From Peptococcaceae bacterium BRH_c8a (GTDB lineage: Bacteria > Bacillota > Desulfotomaculia > Desulfotomaculales > Desulfallaceae): a stretch of 64,000 nt of DNA. The notes under the pieces are model-generated. The model was given only the letters and a program-made list of their open reading frames with translations. It ran no database searches and was not told the origin of the DNA. Below are positions 1 through 7,067 of the stretch, piece by piece. The stretch lies in assembly GCA_000961575.1 (NCBI GenBank), contig LADP01000005.1, positions 1-64,000 on the forward strand, read 5' to 3'. A program made the position numbers and the translations under genes. Numbering within the stretch: position 1 is the first letter of the stretch; every line of letters begins with the position of its first letter.

Positions 1-429
1 TTGAGCGCAATCCTTGATTTGGCAGATAAAAGTATTGTTTCTTATGTCCTTGGACACTCCAACAACAATGAACTCGTTTTTAGAACCTTTGACCTGGCCC
101 ATCTAACTTATCCGGAAGCGAAACCCCTCTTTCATAGTGACCGTGGTTTCCAATATACAAGTAAGCTGTTTAAGAAGAAACTAGACGAGGCAGGTATGAC
201 CCAAAGCATGTCTAGGGTAGCCCGTTGCATTGATAATGGGCCGATGGAGTCATTCTGGGGAATGATAAAATCGGAAATGTATTATCTCCATAAATTCGCC
301 ACCTATGAAGAGCTGGAAGCAGCCGTCATAGAGTACATAAATTATTACAATTGTCATCGCTATCAGAAGAGATTAAATGGTATGACCCCATTGGAATACA
401 GACAATACCTTAACAGTTCAGCAGCATAA
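1..429 (+). CDS. IS3-family transposase (OrfB), C-terminal part
   Basis: This is the C-terminal part of the DDE integrase-core (rve) transposase that cuts and joins the ends of an IS3-type element. The visible 142 residues contain the second catalytic Asp in the HSDRGFQYTS motif, the catalytic Glu in the DNGPMESFWGMIKSE block, and the family-typical tail YYNCHRYQKRLNGMTPLEYR. The reading frame is open at base 1, so the first Asp and the N-terminal HTH region are missing only because the window begins here. The TTG at base 1 need not be the real start. In IS3 elements OrfB is normally made by frameshifting from an upstream OrfA, which is not visible. Confidence 0.9.
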   Translation: MSAILDLADKSIVSYVLGHSNNNELVFRTFDLAHLTYPEAKPLFHSDRGFQYTSKLFKKKLDEAGMTQSMSRVARCIDNGPMESFWGMIKSEMYYLHKFATYEELEAAVIEYINYYNCHRYQKRLNGMTPLEYRQYLNSSAA

Positions 430-509
430 AAAAGACACCAACCATACGAAAATGATTGATGTCTAGGATTTTTATTATTTCCACTGTCTACTTGACAGGG
501 GGCTGTTCA
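1..509 (+). mobile_element. IS3-family insertion sequence, right part
   Basis: The window opens inside an IS3-family element. The transposase reading frame ends at 429. About 80 bases later the sequence finishes with an outer end reading (minus strand) TGAACAGCCCCCTGTCAAG, which starts with TG as IS3 ends do, so the right boundary is placed at 509. The left end lies outside the window, so the matching inverted repeat and the target duplication cannot be checked. A weak stem around 434-464 (gacacca.../...tgatgtc) may terminate transcription inside the element. Confidence 0.7.
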
Positions 510-697
510 CTGTCAACGGGGTTGTACTGTTTGTTTTTATATTATAAACATTATTATAATAACCAAAACTTAGCTCTTATGTTTGTTTAATGGCATAAAT
601 CGCTACAAAATAATGACAAATGTGGATTCAGGTTGTCTGGTATGCGGCAGTGTGCGGCGCACCTCCACCAAACAACTGATAGGTAAATATCAAAAAC

Positions 698-730
698 AAA
701 ACGAACCTAGATATCTAGGCCCGTTTTATT
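698..730 (+). terminator. Hairpin, probable terminator
   Basis: AAACG..CCTAGATATCTAGG..CGTTTT forms a long stem with a self-complementary centre (CCTAGATATCTAGG) and is followed by ATTAAAA. It could close transcription leaving the insertion sequence. Confidence 0.45.
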
Positions 731-1021
731 AAAAGTTAAACTTTGTACGGATATCCTCGCAGTGTGTGGTATACGGTGCGGTGTGGAGGCAAGACTTGAG
801 CCATATGCCTCTCAAAAGCGAGTTTAGTTGTCAAACGTTGGAACCCGCGCCATTACTACTAAGCACACTTTTACTATTCGTAAATAACGACCGGATTTTT
901 TTGTGGTAATAACCCTAAATAACAAATATTAACTTTCTATGCGGGATGTTAACTTACAGTATTTCCGGGGGCTGAGTTCCACGGCTTTGTAACAAATCCG
1001 GGTGTCGCCTCCATAATTTTC

Positions 1022-1066
1022 CAGGAAAGCTGAGGAGCTAGTATCTTCGGCTTTCCTGTTTTTATT
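1022..1066 (+). terminator. Rho-independent terminator
   Basis: CAGGAAAGC pairs with GCTTTCCTG across a loop of about 19 bases that can extend the stem (GAGGA/TCTTC), and TTTTTATT follows. No gene ends just upstream, so this may close a regulatory leader or a lost gene. Confidence 0.6.
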
Positions 1067-1328
1067 GCTTCTATAATTACCGGGCTTGAATAGTCTACTG
1101 GCTACCGGAAAATCTCACCACTGTGGTGGGCAGTTTTTTTATTCCTGTCTTTGTTTCGAAGAAAACCATCATACGTAAGGGTTAGCTTATATATGCAGGA
1201 AATGTTTATAATTTTCGTAACATATATAACGTTTTTTGAACAGAACTCTAAAACGGTGAACAATTATGGTGATAGAATAAGAAATGGAAATAACCGGGGA
1301 TATCATATCTATAGGGAGGACTAACTTC

Positions 1329-2435
1329 ATGAATAACTTATTTGAGCCTTTTAGTATAAAAAACATAGAGATAAGAAATCGATTTATTAGGTCAGCTACT
1401 TATGACGGTTTTGCTGATAACAGTTATGTTTCTGATGGCCAAATCAAGCTTTTCTCAGATCTTGCTGAAGGTGGCGTAGGTCTAATAATTACGGGTATAG
1501 CGTATGTTCATCATACCGGTCAAGTATCACCGTTTCAGAACTCTATTGCGGGGGATGAATTCATTTCAGGCTTTAAAAAACTAATAAATATAGTTCACGA
1601 ACGTGGTGCCAAAATTGCTATTCAACTTTTTCATGGCGGGAGAGAAGCTAAATATGTAAAAACAAAAAATGCTCTTCCTCTAGCCCCATCATTTATTGAA
1701 AAAGACCCATATTATAAAGGTGCATATAGGGACATGACAGATGATGAAATTTGGGAGGTAATTCATGCCTTTGGAGATGGAGCAAAAAGAGCAAAAGAAG
1801 CCGGGTTTGATGCTATACAGGTTCATGGTGCCCATGCTTATCTTTTAAGTCAATTTCTTTCACCTTATACAAACCGCAGAAAGGATCAATGGGGCGGGAA
1901 TCTCCAAAACCGCCTTCGTTTACATTATGAGATATATAAAGACATTAGGAAAAAAGTCGGCGAGAACTATCCTGTATTCATTAAAATCGGAGTTGAAGAT
2001 GGCTTTCGGGGTGGTCTTGAATTTATCGAGGGAAAACAATCGGCAAAATTACTTGCAAATTTAGGATTTGACTGTTTGGAAATCAGCCAGGGTTTAAGAG
2101 GTGAACGATATAAAGGCACTGAATTCAGAGCCAATATCAATTGCCTTGACAAAGAGGCATATTATCTTAATTGGTGCCGGGAAATAAAAAGCCAAATAGA
2201 TATACCAATCATGATGGTTGGTGGTTTAAGAACTTTATCTCTTATGAAGGAGATTGTTCAAAATGGCGAGGCGGATTTGGTTTCATTATGCCGCCCTTTA
2301 ATATGTGAACCAGACCTTATTAATAATTGGAAAACTAATGAGCAAAAGAAAGCAAAATGTATCTCATGTAATAAATGTGTTGATTTAATATATAAGGGAA
2401 GGCCGATTAATTGTATTCAAACAACTAAAAAATGA
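1329..2435 (+). CDS. NADH:flavin oxidoreductase, Old Yellow Enzyme family
   Basis: This 368-residue protein belongs to the FMN-binding OYE TIM-barrel family, which reduces activated C=C bonds with NAD(P)H. Seen in the sequence are the N-terminal LFEPFSIKNIEIRNRF strand, the HGAHAYLLSQFLSPYTNRR substrate/FMN block, GGNLQNRLR, and the late phosphate-binding part (MMVGGLRT, DLVSLCRPLI). The C-terminus has CISCNKC, a trace of the cysteine cluster that holds an iron-sulfur centre in 2,4-dienoyl-CoA reductase-type enzymes. The second NAD-binding half of those enzymes is absent, so this is a single-domain form. The start was set at ATG 1329 because AGGGAGGA lies 8 bases before it; an upstream in-frame ATG at 1284 has no such site. 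The substrate is unknown. Confidence 0.88.
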   Translation: MNNLFEPFSIKNIEIRNRFIRSATYDGFADNSYVSDGQIKLFSDLAEGGVGLIITGIAYVHHTGQVSPFQNSIAGDEFISGFKKLINIVHERGAKIAIQLFHGGREAKYVKTKNALPLAPSFIEKDPYYKGAYRDMTDDEIWEVIHAFGDGAKRAKEAGFDAIQVHGAHAYLLSQFLSPYTNRRKDQWGGNLQNRLRLHYEIYKDIRKKVGENYPVFIKIGVEDGFRGGLEFIEGKQSAKLLANLGFDCLEISQGLRGERYKGTEFRANINCLDKEAYYLNWCREIKSQIDIPIMMVGGLRTLSLMKEIVQNGEADLVSLCRPLICEPDLINNWKTNEQKKAKCISCNKCVDLIYKGRPINCIQTTKK

Positions 2436-2565
2436 ATCTCGAAAGACAAATAATAGGTTGCCTTGTGTACCCTTGCACCAAAACAATATGGTAATCGAAA
2501 GAAACGGAATCGTTAAACGTTGACAATATGTAAGGGTTCAAAGGTGAACAAGTAGGAGGAACTTT

Positions 2566-3390
2566 ATGAGTGAAGCACAAGTTATAGAGAAAACGCCTAG
2601 GCTTAATACAAGAGAAAGCCTTGCAAGAGATTTTTCTATCATTGGAATGGACAAAGGGGTTACTGTTATTGTTCATTCATCTTTGAGTTCACTTGGATGG
2701 GTATGCGGTGGACCTGTTGCGGTAATTCAGGCATTAATGGATATAGTAACAAATGAAGGCACTATTGTGATGTCCACCCATTCAGGAGATTATTCTGACC
2801 CGAGCTATTGGGGTAATCCACCGATACCAAAGGAATGGTTGCCTATCATTAAAGAGACAATGCCTGCGTATGAGCCTGAGATCGCTCCGTCAAGGGGAAT
2901 GGGAAAAATTGTAGAAACTTTCCGTTGTTTTCCCGGGGTTATCCGTAGTTCCCATCCATCGTTGTCTTTTGCCGCCTGGGGGAAAAACGCAAAACTAATT
3001 GTATCCAACCATTCCCTGGAAAACGCTTTAGGAGAGGATTCGCCACTGGCAAGAATATATGATTTAGATGGCCAGGTTCTGTTATTAGGTGTTGGTTATA
3101 ATAGCAACACCTCATTTCATTTGGCCGAGTATCGGACACCGGGGACAAAACCTTGCCAAGCTGGGGCACCAATAGTAGAAAATGGACAAAGGACATGGAA
3201 AACGTATAATGATATAGAATTCGATGCAGACATCTTTCCACAAATAGGCACTGATTTCGAAGTGGAAAGGCCAGTTAAACAGGAAATAGTTGGTCTTGCC
3301 AAATCAAAGTATTTCAAGCAAAGAGAAGCAGTTGATTATGCAAAGAACTGGTTGACTAAGAAGAGGAAAGACTCTGACGAAATAACGTAA
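2566..3390 (+). CDS. AAC(3)-family N-acetyltransferase
   Basis: This 274-residue protein fits the Antibiotic_NAT family (aminoglycoside 3-N-acetyltransferase and the YokD type). Matching signatures are VIVHSSLSSLGWVCGG near the N-terminus, GTIVMSTHSGDYSDP, the RGMGKIVETFR helix, the RSSHPSLSFAAWG segment and VLLLGVGYNSNTSFHLAEYR. AAC(3) enzymes move acetyl from acetyl-CoA to the 3-amino group of deoxystreptamine antibiotics. Many chromosomal homologues have no proven resistance role, so the actual substrate is open. TAGGAGGA lies 7 bases before the ATG. The gene follows the oxidoreductase by 130 bases, where a TTGACA at 2520 could be part of its own promoter. Confidence 0.85.
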   Translation: MSEAQVIEKTPRLNTRESLARDFSIIGMDKGVTVIVHSSLSSLGWVCGGPVAVIQALMDIVTNEGTIVMSTHSGDYSDPSYWGNPPIPKEWLPIIKETMPAYEPEIAPSRGMGKIVETFRCFPGVIRSSHPSLSFAAWGKNAKLIVSNHSLENALGEDSPLARIYDLDGQVLLLGVGYNSNTSFHLAEYRTPGTKPCQAGAPIVENGQRTWKTYNDIEFDADIFPQIGTDFEVERPVKQEIVGLAKSKYFKQREAVDYAKNWLTKKRKDSDEIT

Positions 3391-3847
3391 GCGTCAAAAA
3401 GTCGGTTGCAGAAATCCAGCCCCTCTTTGGAGATCACTGCTGCACCGCGCTGTTCATCCGGCAAGGCTTTTAGCGCTTCATCAAATTTGCGCCGGGCAAA
3501 CCCCTCCTTATCGGCTCTACTATCGTAAAGAAACCGCCTCCAGGTGGCAATAAAACAGTAGCGGAAGAATCCACTAACCAAGAAGAGGCGCGCCTAAAAG
3601 AGACTGCCGAAAGCGTGATTTGTCTCCAGTTCCTGGTAATGAACTTGGAGCACAGTCTCCGCATTTTTTTGTTCTATTTTTGGGGAACGCCATTATGGTG
3701 TTTTAATTGAAATAAGGATTGGTTCAGCAAGCCCTACCTAGTTTCATTTGCAGATATTCACCCCCAATGGGTTGATTTATTATCTTACCGATTTTTGGTT
3801 TAGAAGAGTTCTTATTGATTGCTTTAAAGGAATGGAGCTGAAGAATA
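3391..3847. other. Gap with an unrecognised minus-strand coding remnant
   Basis: A minus-strand frame at 3336-3581 (81 codons) gives a charged, protein-like sequence containing EGFARRKFDEALKALPDEQR and ISKEGLDFCNRLFD. It has no ribosome site and runs into the 3' end of the acetyltransferase gene, so it looks like a gene fragment rather than a working gene. I do not recognise the family. The rest of the gap (3600-3847) shows repeated GGAGAC/GTCTCC-type short inverted motifs and no further gene. Confidence 0.3.
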
Positions 3848-4545
3848 ATGAAGAAAAGGGTTCAAACAACACTTTTTATGCTAATGTCAGTTGACGGCAA
3901 AATAAGTAGCGGGGCAACCGATGTACTGGATCCGGATAAAGATTGGAAACAAATAGCCGGAGTAAAAACGGTTTACATCAGTATTATGAAATAGAGCAGA
4001 CAACCGACCTGTTTTCATTAAACACTGGCAGGGTAATGGGTAAAATAGACATTAATAAAAGATTTGATACCCCCCAAAAGTCTCCGGTAAGCTTCATCAT
4101 TATTGATAACAAACCTCATTTGAACGAAAACGGTATTAAGTATTTATGCAACTGGCTTAAAGAGCTGATTATTGTAACGAGCAATAATCAGCATCCCGCG
4201 CATGAAATGCAAAGTAGTTTTAACAACTTGGGTATAATCTATTATGAAAATGAAATTAATTTTGCTGATTTGCTTATTAAATTAAAACAGAAGAATAATA
4301 TCCATAAAATTACAGTTCAGTCCGGGGGAACACTTAATTCCGCCTTAATTCGGCAGGGGTTAGTAGACTACATCAAAATCGTAATTGCGCCACTCATTGT
4401 TGGCGGAAAAGATACTCCTACTCTTGTTGATGGCTACTCAATAATTAATACATCAGAGCTGCACCTCTTAAAACCTCTTAAATTAATAGACTGCCAAATT
4501 TTAAATGACTCCTATGTTTTGTTGAAATACCAGGTTTTCCATTAA
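3848..4545 (+). pseudogene. RibD C-terminal-type reductase, frameshifted
   Basis: The two parts together give a RibD_C / dihydrofolate-reductase-like protein of about 232 residues, related to the diaminohydroxyphosphoribosyl-pyrimidine reductases of riboflavin synthesis. The first part (ATG 3848, frame stops at 3994) begins KKRVQTTLFMLMSVDGKIS, the usual NADPH-binding start of the family. The remainder is in the next frame and contains VQSGGTLNSALIRQGLVDY and IAPLIVGGKDTPTL, both typical. The frames join cleanly if the five-A run at 3964-3968 had six A's, giving VKNGLHQYYE. This is either a true one-base deletion, a sequencing error or transcript slippage. AAAGGA lies 17 bases before the ATG and GGAG 11 bases before it. 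Confidence 0.8.
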
Positions 4546-4576
4546 ACAATTGTTGATTAACATCCATAGTGAGGTA

Positions 4577-4648
4577 ATGAAGTTGTTAACACATATTGTC
4601 CTATTTAAGCTGGTTAATCGTACCGACGTAGCTAAAGTGAGTACCTAG
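4577..4648 (+). pseudogene. Dabb-domain protein remnant
   Basis: A short frame begins at ATG 4577 behind GTGAGG and reads MKLLTHIVLFKLVNRTDVAK before stopping after 23 codons. The THIVLFKL start is the hallmark first strand of stress-responsive A/B-barrel (Dabb) proteins, which are normally about 100 residues long. The downstream sequence does not continue the family in any frame I followed, so this is read as the truncated 5' end of a lost gene. Confidence 0.45.
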
Positions 4649-4924
4649 TGTAGGCGGTCTGGCAGGTTCCTGGATGAAGCATTGGCTTATCTTGCTTCTT
4701 ATCCTGTTCAAAGCATGACTTAACTCTATCTTTTAACCCGGTAAAATGACACGTAATACATGTTTTAGAAAATACGAAGAGGAAGTACCTGGACAATTTT
4801 AACGGGTTCACTTTTGAGGTGCAAAAAAAATCGCATGCAATCCACACTAATTTCCCACTAAGAAACGGGTTTAATTACACGGAATTCTCACCCGTTTAAT
4901 ATTATATTATCATAATTCATATTT
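4649..4924. other. Gap without recognised gene; convergent hairpin
   Basis: Nothing coding is supported here. An inverted repeat AAACGGGT / ACCCGTTT (4863-4870 and 4890-4897) sits between the plus-strand remnant and the 3' end of the minus-strand gene at 4925. It may act as a weak bidirectional terminator, but neither side has a clean T run. Confidence 0.4.
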
Positions 4925-5515
4925 TCAAACACTTGATTCTTGGTTCCTTCTGCGTATCATTAATCCTACACCAAGGGCAACAAAGAAACCGATGACAATA
5001 TCTATAACCATGTGAAAAAGAATCGTTACGCTCGACGGCCCCAAATGTTCAAGGAGCCAAACGGCTCCGGGTATGTCATTCTGAATGGTAGATACCATTA
5101 TATTACATATTAGAAACCCAAGCGTGATCATAAATAATAAACTCTCTCGTTTGGACTGCTCATTGAGAAGCATTCTAAAAAACATGCCGACCAGTAAACC
5201 AGGAAAGAACAATATCGCATAGATAAATTGTTTTAGCAGCAATGCCGGAAACAGGATGCCCAGTGCGAAAGCACTTGTACCTGCCAACCACAATTTGCGG
5301 AACGGATAGTGTCTGCGAAGTAAGAAAGCCAAGACAGCCATACCAATGGCAGACTGCACTAGAAAACCAAACCAGATGACTATAAATACGTTATTTTCTG
5401 TTCCCAAATACAAATACAATTCCAAAAAGGTTTTAAAAAGACCACCAATCATGAAAGCAAAACCGGTTAAAATCGCAACTACAGGAAGGTTAAATTTCCG
5501 TGTGTGCTTTTCCAT
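4925..5515 (-). CDS. Multi-pass membrane protein, unknown function
   Basis: This 196-residue protein has about five or six hydrophobic segments, for example around residues 11-33, 42-62, 75-108, 123-141 and 159-183. It ends with a positively charged tail (MIRRRNQESS). I recognise no family motif. AGAGGAG lies 8 bases before the ATG, so the start is well supported. The gene stands alone on the minus strand beside the AraC-type remnant at 5560-5715, which reads the other way. Confidence 0.7.
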   Translation of the reverse strand: MEKHTRKFNLPVVAILTGFAFMIGGLFKTFLELYLYLGTENNVFIVIWFGFLVQSAIGMAVLAFLLRRHYPFRKLWLAGTSAFALGILFPALLLKQFIYAILFFPGLLVGMFFRMLLNEQSKRESLLFMITLGFLICNIMVSTIQNDIPGAVWLLEHLGPSSVTILFHMVIDIVIGFFVALGVGLMIRRRNQESSV

Positions 5516-5559
5516 AAAATTAACTCCTCTTTCATGACCGAATTTGGCTGGTAAAATTA

Positions 5560-5715
5560 CCGGGAAATATTCGCAAACGGGAAGCCAAGCTTAAAGACGA
5601 TGGCAAGGTTATTGAATTGGCCCATGATCTTTCTTTCAACACCGGCTTTGCCAGGCGCAGCTTTAATTTAACGGTATTTCCCGTCCAGCCAAGGCAAAAC
5701 GCCATCTCACTGTAA
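5560..5715 (+). pseudogene. AraC-family regulator C-terminal remnant
   Basis: A frame without start codon reads REAKLKDDGKVIELAHDLSF followed by NTGFARRSFN and stops at 5713. The spacing of the KVIELAHDLSF helix and the FARRSFN recognition-like helix resembles the second helix-turn-helix of AraC-type regulators. There is no ribosome site and the N-terminal part is absent, so at best it is a fragment of a lost regulator. The similarity is judged by eye only. Confidence 0.35.
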
Positions 5716-5742
5716 GTTAATCCCTTTTATTCGTGTGCGTTA

Positions 5743-6219
5743 CTAGTTAGATTTATCAACATAAACTCTTAATGCTCCAGCCATTTTAAAAGGAATTTCC
5801 TTGTTTCCTTCTTTAACATAACCACTTAACTCAATAATTGGGTTATCAAAATCAAGTAAATCTGTATTGGCAAACACTTCATTAATGGGAGCGAAAATTG
5901 CAAATTGTGTAGATTCTCCTGTTTTAAGGTTTACTGGCTTTGCTAAATTATCCGCTCTCCCTTCAATTACAAAAGGATTACTTTTGGTCCCGTTTGCTGT
6001 TTTTATGGGATAGCTTAAATTGAATATAAGATGGGTTAACTCAAATCCAGTTTTATTTTCTACTTCTATAGAATAGGATTTATACCCATTTTCTGATTCT
6101 GAATTAATAATGCTAAACATAATATTTTTATCATCAAATTGTTCCACTATTGCTGAACATCCTACTGATAAAAAAATCAACAGGGTTAAACAAATTAAAA
6201 TTAAATATAGTTTTTTAAT
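5743..6219 (-). CDS. Putative lipoprotein, apparent ATT start
   Basis: This is a protein of about 158 residues with a C-terminal beta-rich region (VENKTGFELTHLIFNLSYPI and so on) and no recognised domain. The first standard in-frame start (TTG 6180) would cut through the hydrophobic signal. The frame stays open upstream for 13 codons and encodes KKLYLILICLTLLIFLSVGC, a textbook lipoprotein signal ending in a lipobox-like VGC. The only initiator-like codon at its head is ATT at 6219, with GGGAGG 8 bases before it. A rare ATT start, as known for infC, is therefore the simplest reading. The gene closes the minus-strand sigma/anti-sigma cluster, 52 bases after the preceding gene. Confidence 0.65.
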   Translation of the reverse strand: MKKLYLILICLTLLIFLSVGCSAIVEQFDDKNIMFSIINSESENGYKSYSIEVENKTGFELTHLIFNLSYPIKTANGTKSNPFVIEGRADNLAKPVNLKTGESTQFAIFAPINEVFANTDLLDFDNPIIELSGYVKEGNKEIPFKMAGALRVYVDKSN

Positions 6220-6271
6220 TTTTTATGCCTCCCGTTATAAATTTATACATATGCTTGTTTCTATGTATTGG

Positions 6272-6475
6272 TTATTTACAATTAGAAGCCTCTTTAATAT
6301 GCATTAAGATGTTTTCTATATTACGAACTCTATGTTTAATATCATTGATAGCAGAAAATAAGTATACTAATAATATTATTGGCAGGATTAAAAATACGGC
6401 CAGTATTATTAGATTTAATATCTGAGCAAAGAAAGTCATATTCAAGCCTAAAGAGCCTATTAGGTTACTACCCAT
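6272..6475 (-). CDS. Small single-pass membrane protein with coiled-coil tail
   Basis: This is a 67-residue protein with one long hydrophobic segment (about residues 13-41), followed by a short helical tail (INDIKHRVRNIENILMHIKE) with heptad-like spacing. A G-rich site (GGGGGGGG) lies 7 bases before the ATG. The family is not recognised. It sits between the sigma-like gene and the lipoprotein gene on the same strand and may belong to the same transcript. Confidence 0.6.
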   Translation of the reverse strand: MGSNLIGSLGLNMTFFAQILNLIILAVFLILPIILLVYLFSAINDIKHRVRNIENILMHIKEASNCK

Positions 6476-6545
6476 TGGTTTTCCCCCCCCATATTAGCTT
6501 TTTTGAATGAGATTATGTACTTGGCGTTTAACATTTTACCAAAGT

Positions 6546-7037
6546 TTACTTCGCAACAGTATACTTTTCAGGTAATCTTCTTTGACCCGGGGGCGGGGCC
6601 AGGTGTTTTCGTAAAAACCACCGTCCTGTATTCAACAGCCGGGTTACATCCGTTTTTTCCATGCCGGTAAACTCTACTATTTCGGCATAATTTAATCCTA
6701 ATATCTCTCTCAAAACCAGTATTAACCTTTCAGCAGGCGGTAGTGTTAAAAGGGCTGCTTGGATTTTGTCTGTACTCTTGACTTTTATTGACGAGCTGTT
6801 TTTATCTTGTGGTAAGTTTTTGCCCGGGCTGGATGTGGTTTTATTTCTATATATTAAACACAGGTTTTTCAGGGCTGTGTTAAAATTTAGATTACCGTTT
6901 AGGGCGTTAAAAACGCCCTTTAACAGTTCTTGGGTTTTCCTGTGACTGCCGGTTAATCTGTAACCGGTGTTGTAGAGTAAGTTTACTATTGGCTCGGAAG
7001 AATCACCCTGCTTAGATATTTCTTCCAGTTTGGGCAT
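6546..7037 (-). CDS. Sigma-70-like protein, short, with region 4
   Basis: This 163-residue protein has an ECF-type region 4 at its C-terminus: TLPPAERLILVLREILGLNY followed by AEIVEFTGMEKTDVTRLLNTGRWFLRKHL, the helix-turn-helix that reads the -35 element. The N-terminal half is only loosely like region 2 (NLLYNTGYRLTGSHRKTQELLKGVF), lacks the usual conserved promoter-melting residues, and is linked by a Lys/Ser-rich stretch. GAAGGGGAAGG precedes the ATG. The gene begins 30 bases after the anti-sigma gene, so it is probably cotranscribed. It may be a degenerate sigma factor, a cofactor of the sigma encoded upstream, or a DNA-binding regulator derived from one. Confidence 0.75.
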   Translation of the reverse strand: MPKLEEISKQGDSSEPIVNLLYNTGYRLTGSHRKTQELLKGVFNALNGNLNFNTALKNLCLIYRNKTTSSPGKNLPQDKNSSSIKVKSTDKIQAALLTLPPAERLILVLREILGLNYAEIVEFTGMEKTDVTRLLNTGRWFLRKHLAPPPGQRRLPEKYTVAK

Positions 7038-7067
7038 GGTCCCTTCCCCTTCCCGTTTAGAATGCGG

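Larger units (their letters stand above)
510..1328. other. Long non-coding stretch with stem-loops
   Basis: No convincing gene is seen between the insertion sequence and the oxidoreductase at 1329. The stretch holds three potential terminator hairpins (698-726, 1022-1058 and about 1116-1130), the second and third followed by T runs. It also has two related GC-rich patches (about 641-670 and 762-790) sharing GCAGTGTG and GGTATRCGG. The upstream part of the second hairpin (about 968-1015) could itself fold: GGGGGC can pair with GCCTCC and TTTGT with ACAAA. A structured leader is therefore possible, but I cannot name a riboswitch class. Confidence 0.5.

Noticed and set aside
955-1060. Molybdenum/tungsten cofactor riboswitch
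   Set aside because: Some GC-rich elements are reminiscent, but I could not match the conserved core, and the downstream gene is unrelated to the cofactor.
2425-2676. Minus-strand frame across the start of the acetyltransferase gene
   Set aside because: It is antisense to a well-supported gene with a clear ribosome site and has no family pattern.
4632-4847. Minus-strand frame of 71 codons
   Set aside because: No ribosome site, no recognisable motif, unusual composition; probably chance in the gap after the Dabb remnant.
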